A stretch of DNA of 64,000 nucleotides from Perkinsus marinus ATCC 50983 (lineage: Eukaryota; Perkinsozoa; Perkinsida; Perkinsidae): positions 141,756 through 205,755 of the forward strand of contig NW_003206506.1 in NCBI RefSeq assembly GCF_000006405.1. The letters are read 5' to 3'. Shown here piece by piece: positions 58,144 to 64,000 of this stretch (positions are counted from its first letter, which is position 1; the number at the start of each line of letters is the position of its first letter). Under the pieces are notes generated by a model. The model worked only from the letters and a program-made list of their open reading frames with translations. It did no database searches and was not told where the DNA came from. A program made the position numbers and the translations under genes.

Positions 58144-61100
58144 TCATCGTGTAGCGTCAGGGAGAATATGGTCTCTATTATACTCATGTGCCACATGTGT
58201 TATGTTGCCAATAGACCAATAATCTACGGCCATCATCGATGGGACATGTCCGCTCCACTGGGCAGTGCAGTTATCCAGCACCTCTCTCATGAGGTCATCC
58301 TTGTTCACTTGGAGTGACGTCAATGGGAAGGGCACTGGTATAGAAAGAAAGTGGTTGACGAAAATCAACCTATTCTGAACCGAGGTCCGATCGGACGAAT
58401 TCAGAGTGGACTCGCTGATGAACTCAAACTTGCTGCCTGAAAAGAATAGGGTGCACTCCGAATCGACTGCAGCAGCGATATTACTTCGAGCGCTGATGGT
58501 GCAGTTGAGCATTTCCCTAGTCTGCCACGCATAGTTATTTTCGGCTGTAAACTGATAGAAATTGTGGTCCCTGAGAAATGTACATAAGATACTGAGCAGT
58601 CACAATGCTAACAACCCACCAGGCCGGGCAACCATCAAAGCTATTGTCGTTGTTCGAATAGCAGTCATGCTGATTGATGACGACAACCTGTTACAAAACC
58701 TCTTGCTGAACAATGTGCACACACCGTACCCTCTTATTCGTGTCAATCATCTCCTGCAGAGTTGGCCATGGTGACCGCACAGCTTCTCCTAGGATCCTCA
58801 TGGTCTCGTTCTGGGCGTCTGGATGCACATACATATACGGTATCAATGGTTCCATCGAATACTCCAAAGCAGTGAAGGTTTCACCATAGAACTCATTGAC
58901 AAGCATTATGACCTAACACCAGCACGACTACCGCTCCTGTCCTCAGCTGTAGCCTAGTTACCTCTCGTGGGTTGGCAGCGAGCCACTCGGCCACCATCTC
59001 CATCTCGTCACGTAGTACAAGTGTGCCAAGAGCGCACATTGCATGACAAAGTCGTAGCGGCTCTTCCATAGTGCTATTATGAGGGTGAATGTCGAGTAAG
59101 AGGCCTCGAATACCATGTTCCAACTGATAGGATAGCGAGTGCTATAGACATCCGTCCCGGGATCCACTCACTTGTTGTTTAATATTGAAGTAGTGGTTGG
59201 GGAGGACAAACCTGTCTTGGAGTGATGAGAAGCTGTTATGCGTCGATGGCAGTGTTATCTGAACATTTCACTACAAGCAACACCACGACGGCTCCACTAC
59301 TTGAACAACGGTCTTCTGGCAATTTACGACAAGGCCATTACAACCACCAGGCTCCCCTTCAGGAGGTTGCGGTATCGCAGAACTGCTTATGATCTCCCGA
59401 CCTGAAAACCACACTGAGCATCCAATCCAATGAGAAAAATGCAATACCGACCTGTTTGGAACCTCAGAGCGCCAGCCAGAGCTGTGAAGGAGACGTTATC
59501 GAATACAAGCGGATCTCGTGCCCTATGAATGATATAATGAACATCACGTCCACACATTCCTATACCAGTGTGGGAAAGTATGATCAACTACATGTGTTGG
59601 CAACAATAAGGAAATTCTGAGGAAACTTCGAGAAATTCTTGTTGGTCTCTCTGTACCCTTCTACCCTAAGTCGTGTGTAAACTCCTACAATTAGCGAGCA
59701 AACTGCTGAGCTCAGCTTAGGAAGGCCAACATATATTCCAACAGTGTCCTATACTTACAATGCCCATATCCCTCCAAATAGCGCTGATGGGAATACAAGT
59801 GCCATTATACCCGTCATGATCCGTCCTTTAGTGTGCAGCTGCAAGGCACTAGCTATCGCCTGATGATCAACTCCACACCATCCTATATTCCTACACTACC
59901 CATTCTTACATCAGTGGAGCCCAGGTGCCGCTCAGCCACATCGACTTCCTTCAGCGTGAGTGCAGCTGTAGTGAACCATGGTCCCAGTGAAAGTTCAGAG
60001 AGCACCGTTGTTACGAGAGCGACGATAGCCATAATACTAGCGTAATATACACCTGCAGACCCGCCCTCTTCATCATCATCAACACAGCAACCAACTTCTC
60101 CCACCTTCGCTGTGATAGACCATAGTCGACATCGGACACCGCTCCACTTGGTTGTTGCAGTCAGCCAGTCTTCCCGAATGGATACCCCTATACCAGCAAT
60201 AACGTTGCGAGCGGCTCATGCATCCTACGCTGTGGCCGCCAGTGTGATGCTGGTTGCAGCCGCAAATGCTACAGTCACAACTCGGGGGATCAAACCTTAG
60301 AAGAATGACCAACTGACTTATGCTGTGGCCCTAGCAGCAGACCTACTGGATTTCCACATTCTCCCATGCCAGCCCTTTCCCACTCCGACCCACGCTACGG
60401 AGGTTAACCCCGCCATTGCAGTGAGCAGCTGGGCAACAGCCAGCACACCACCAATCATCTCTAGCGATGTAGCCAAGTAGGAGTTGCATAATAACAAGAT
60501 GTAAGCCGACTGGAAAACAACCAGAGCCTGTCCCTGCACCGACCTATAGGTTCTCACTAAGGTCCACATGAAGGTAGCTTGATGCATCGTGAGCTGATTG
60601 TGCGGTGGGTGCTGCCACCTCTGCCCCCCTGGGGGGATACCCCCGTACCTGCATCTCTCCTCATAATCACCGACTTGTACAGCCATCTCTAACTCACTTA
60701 TCTTTGACCAGCTGTTTATGTGCATGATAGCAAAAGCGGAAACGGAACCACCTACCGCTGGAGACCTCCCACCAGTACTTCCTTCGACGATCAAATACAT
60801 AACGGGCAACCACAAAGCATACCAGCATCACCAACTGAATCTACAATCAGGAAGCGGTAACACAAGGACTGGTAACTAGGTGTAGGAGCACTCACCAGTG
60901 AAAGAGTCAAATCAGTGGCCGACAGGGAATGTAAAGGGTCAATGACGTCTTGTTTGAGGGATACTATTGACGCCCGTATATACCTGATGAAAGCCATCAG
61001 TACAGCATTAGATACTACTAAGGGCCTACCCATCAAGAGAAGAGCACTCAAGCAACTCCACTGTTATCGCCAATACTTGCGCTAAGCCATCCAGAACACT

Positions 61101-63539
61101 CTGTACACAGTGGGATAGAAGAAAACACCACAAAGATTTGACTTCCTCACCGAGTCAGCCGCGGTAAGGCCGTATCTCCCTACGAACAACTCCGACCTCA
61201 GATTGTTGATGTTTTCATACATGATGGCAAGCAAGCTAAAAGCACCCTAGTATTCCGAGCATCAGTGTAGTTCGCCCTTACTCTCGGACTTGGCCTGTGG
61301 TAGTAGGTACCACCCAATCGGGTATCCTACATCCCTCACAATTATCAACCATTGTCCGTAGTGGCACCACCTGAACTTAGCAATGCTACAATCGACGATA
61401 TCGAACAACAACATAACCTACAACATCCTCATACGGTAAGTTGAAGTCCTCTGCTGAACAGAAAGCCAGAGCTGCTCCCACGATAGAAGTCGCCGTCCCT
61501 GAACCCAACAGTGCATAATACGCCACGAGCTACCCAGCTGTTACCCGTCTCATCAACCGGTTTAGCAAGGACGTTATCGTATCTAACAATTGCGCCGATT
61601 GTGAGTGCAATAATGTCAGTAGGTGCTTACGTGTGGTCCAGAAGGTAGTAGCTGGTCATGCTGGTCACAACCGATAAGGACGAGAACACAATACCTCCCA
61701 TAAGAAGGGCCTCCACAGTGGCGAAACGTTGAAACCTGCGGCGGCAACTAGATGGCATCATCACAGAGAGGCATGCACACCTTCTGCTGGCCATCACTGC
61801 TATGGCACTAGCCACACAAAGGAGGGCAATCTCCACTCCGACAAAGAGGAAACCTAAGGAATAACAATCACTCTTCAAGCGTTTCTTACCACCCAGCTTA
61901 CCTAGTCTTATACGAACAATGGATACCATCAGCGATGTTCCAGTGTCGAGATACTGTTTAGAAGTTTCGCTAACCTGCAATCATTTGATCGCCATGAGAA
62001 TTCAATGCCATATCTCATGAGTACCGTTGAATAGACATCCAGAAGCGTCTTAGATATCGTAGACATGTCGATGCCAGTGGAGGCCAACTTGTCCAGGACG
62101 TCTTGGCGGTTGAGAATCTCTTCTAGTAGTACCACCATAGCATCGAGAGAAGACGCTGAAAGGCGACTTCAGTGATCCGGTGATTGCATCGTCTCACTCA
62201 TCTCGGTGACAAACTTATCCATAATCTCGAGGAACTCATTCCAACCTCGACTGACCCGAACTTGATACGTCCAGGAAAGAGCTGTTATCTGCGATGGTGG
62301 ACACTACATACCTTCTTCTCATAGATACGTACACTACCACAATAACAGCAATCGTGAGGAAGTAGAGGATGAGGGATATAAGAGTCGACCACTTGGAGTG
62401 GAAGCCGCGACCGAACGATGCCAGCAGTGGTCTCTCTAGGAATAAGGCGCGGAAAAGAATCTGTTGGACAAGTCCACAGGGAAGTATAAGGTGAGCGAGC
62501 TCTTACGAATGCTGGTGCTGCAACTGCCATGATTGCAGAGAAGACCATGATCTGATTACACACATGAATCGAGAAGACGACGATGGCGATTGGTGTTACC
62601 GGAAGAGAGCTGCTAACAGTCTCATCCCTGATGTCCTCGAGCACTCGGCACCATTGCTTCGCTTCATCACAGGATATGATCGGCTCGAACAGCTTAGGGA
62701 TTCCGATAACTGTGGGACACGGAATCGAGAACCATTATGATCTTACACTTACTCATCAACACTAGTACGACAACGAAAGCCCCTACAGCCAACACTCCTC
62801 CTGCTATCTTCAAGGCTCTATTGACTCGCCACTGTTGATCAGTGAGGCACTACGATCAAAATCTTAAGTCTTGTCTCAACCACAAGAGCGAGTCACCTTA
62901 ATTTCACAGCGGAGATGTAGATCGCGGTTTGTCGAAGTCACCACCGCAGTCCCTGGCTCCGTGAAATGGAAGGTGTACGTCCCTGAGGATGGATATAGCG
63001 AGTACAGGGCGCATACATACACGTACCTGCAAGGCGGGGGTCACCACTGTAGATAGGAGCCACGGCTGCATCCATAGGGCTGCCGTCCTTCTCTGCTGAT
63101 ATGACCTATTTGGGAAGCCCCTAAGTAAACGGAGAGTCATGAGCCATTACATTGACGAGTAGTCTATCCTTGTCATCAGCCTCAAGAGGATGCTCCTTAT
63201 GAAAGATAGCACCAGGGGGAGCTGGTGGATACCATCCAAAACTGACGTAATCACCCTTGTCAACGGTAAGGTACGATGGACTCCAATACACTTGGCCCTA
63301 AATCGGAGAGCTCCTCCATCAGAAGCGTAAAGATAGTGAATTACCTTAGTCCTCCAGTGCCACCACTCCTTACGACAGAGTGATACATAGTGATGCTGAT
63401 CCTTATGGTGTCTCTGCACAGTATTCGTTGGCTCAATAGATCCTTCTTCTTTTTCGTCAACATTCACGGTGACTGCGAGTGGAGACACTCCCTCGTTTTC
63501 CTGCGTGTTTGAGCCGTCGTTGGACCCGATTGCTGCCAT
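58144..63539 (-). CDS. large multi-pass membrane protein with a cupredoxin-like N-terminal region
   Basis: About 25 short exons in one direction appear to form one gene, although two adjacent genes are possible. After the start (MAAIGSNDGSNTQENEG) comes a region resembling a cupredoxin beta-sandwich: VYWSPSYLTVDKGDYVSFGW, IFHKEHPLEADD, PYGCSRGSY and TYTFHFTEPGTAVVTS. His and Cys occur where copper ligands could lie. A helix follows (IAGGVLAVGAFVVVLVLMS, about 62752-62811), then many more: IAIVVFSIHVCNQIMVFSAI,  TLISLILYFLTIAVIVVVYV, SLGFLFVGVEIALLCVASAI, MIGGVLAVAQLLTAMAGLTS and ASIMAIVALVTTVLSEL. Loops between them are long and soluble (for example EILNRQDVLDKLASTGIDMS). The end has an ectodomain-like stretch with several possible N-glycosylation sites and TGA at 58144. 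No named transporter or receptor family is recognised. Exon joins are only partly resolved. Confidence 0.5.
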
Positions 63540-63645
63540 CAAAGCACGGATGCTACAGTGATACTGATAGCCTTTACTCAAGTGTAACAAACACAACACT
63601 TCCACAATGAGAAAACTTATTGAAATCAAGGCATTTACATTGTAC

Positions 63646-64000
63646 CTACTCCGCCAAAGTGCCAACATAGGGATATTTAGATTCGAACATCTGCGCCCAG
63701 TCATCGAGCTGCTCAAGCTCGTGCTTGTTAAGCTCCTGAAAGATCCACCATCATCAACCTTTCCAAGGACTACACACCTCTCCGTTGTCGTCCGCCTCAT
63801 CCAGTATACCTTTAGCTAGCAACCGAGACGCGTCGCGACCAGCAAATACATGATATCTGCTTTCAAGTGGGTAGCAGCCTAAATGACGGGTTCGTCTCAC
63901 CCTCCACCAGGACCGTAAAAGTCAGGCCTCGTCCACACATTGTACACCTTGCCTTTCACACCAATGAGGATAGGCGTATCATTCGATCCATCATAGGCGC
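63646..64000 (-). CDS. membrane-associated progesterone receptor-like (cytochrome b5-fold) protein, 5' end outside window
   Basis: MAPR proteins bind heme through a cytochrome-b5-like fold and work in sterol and P450 metabolism at the ER. Three exons are visible: from the right edge to 63901, 63856-63778 and 63735-63646. They encode the family core TPILIGVKGKVYNVWTRPDF, YGPGGGYHVFAGRDASRLLA, and the end ELEQLDDWAQMFESKYPYVG followed by TLAE. The tyrosines and the DWxxxFxxKYP end are typical. The N-terminal membrane anchor would lie beyond 64000. The introns are 38-44 nt. Confidence 0.88.

Noticed and set aside
1-64000. CRISPR arrays, insertion sequences, prophage or operons
   Set aside because: No direct-repeat arrays, transposase or phage genes are visible, and the gene structure is eukaryotic throughout.

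Overview
This window is nuclear DNA from a small-genome protist. Genes lie on both strands, often only tens of bases apart. Almost every gene is cut by many short GT-AG introns, mostly 41-58 nt, and no operon logic is visible. Every recognisable protein is eukaryotic: NOT1, DNA polymerase delta, ATR, vigilin, eIF4E, CDC50, Sec61 gamma, valyl-tRNA synthetase. Very small introns, mixed-strand packing, mid-range base composition and Perkinsus-like membrane proteins make an alveolate of the Perkinsus type my best guess. This is inference and no marker here proves it.

Layout. 23-641 (-): possible secreted protein. 1430-4744 (-): multi-KH vigilin-like RNA-binding protein. 5302-13245 (+): NOT1, the CCR4-NOT scaffold. 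14216-16157 (+): RING plus PHD nuclear protein. 16319-21206 (+): catalytic subunit of DNA polymerase delta, with a cluster of apparent one-base losses. 21216-22865 (-): small membrane ORF and a membrane RING-H2 ubiquitin ligase. 23306-24999 (+): small two-TM protein, organellar GGQ release factor, small mitochondrial protein. 25643-27337 (-): unrecognised proteins. 28049-29566 (-): flavin fumarate reductase ending in SKL. 30219-33755 (-): HSA-like, glutamine-rich chromatin protein. 34687-48229 (+): eIF4E, CDC50, Sec61 gamma, mitochondrial Obg GTPase and ATR kinase. 49157-52448 (-): TPR protein and a small charged protein. 52706-52937 (+): possible small basic protein. 52955-57648 (-): valyl-tRNA synthetase. 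58144-63539 (-): large multi-pass membrane protein with a cupredoxin-like N-terminal part. 63646-64000 (-): cytochrome-b5-like MAPR protein cut by the window edge.

Functional links are of the ordinary housekeeping kind. mRNA translation and turnover are served by eIF4E, NOT1 and vigilin. Replication and its checkpoint are served by polymerase delta and ATR. Organelle translation is served by Obg and the GGQ factor. Membrane traffic is served by Sec61 gamma and CDC50.

The most unusual signal is a short GC-rich hairpin motif found inside introns of different genes (7400, 9876, 16472) and next to the vigilin stop codon (1411). A second, different 15-mer is shared by two other introns. Both look like traces of introner-like or MITE-like elements. 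Exon joins given here were inferred by eye from frame, homology and GT/AG signals, so multi-exon coordinates are gene spans rather than continuous reading frames.
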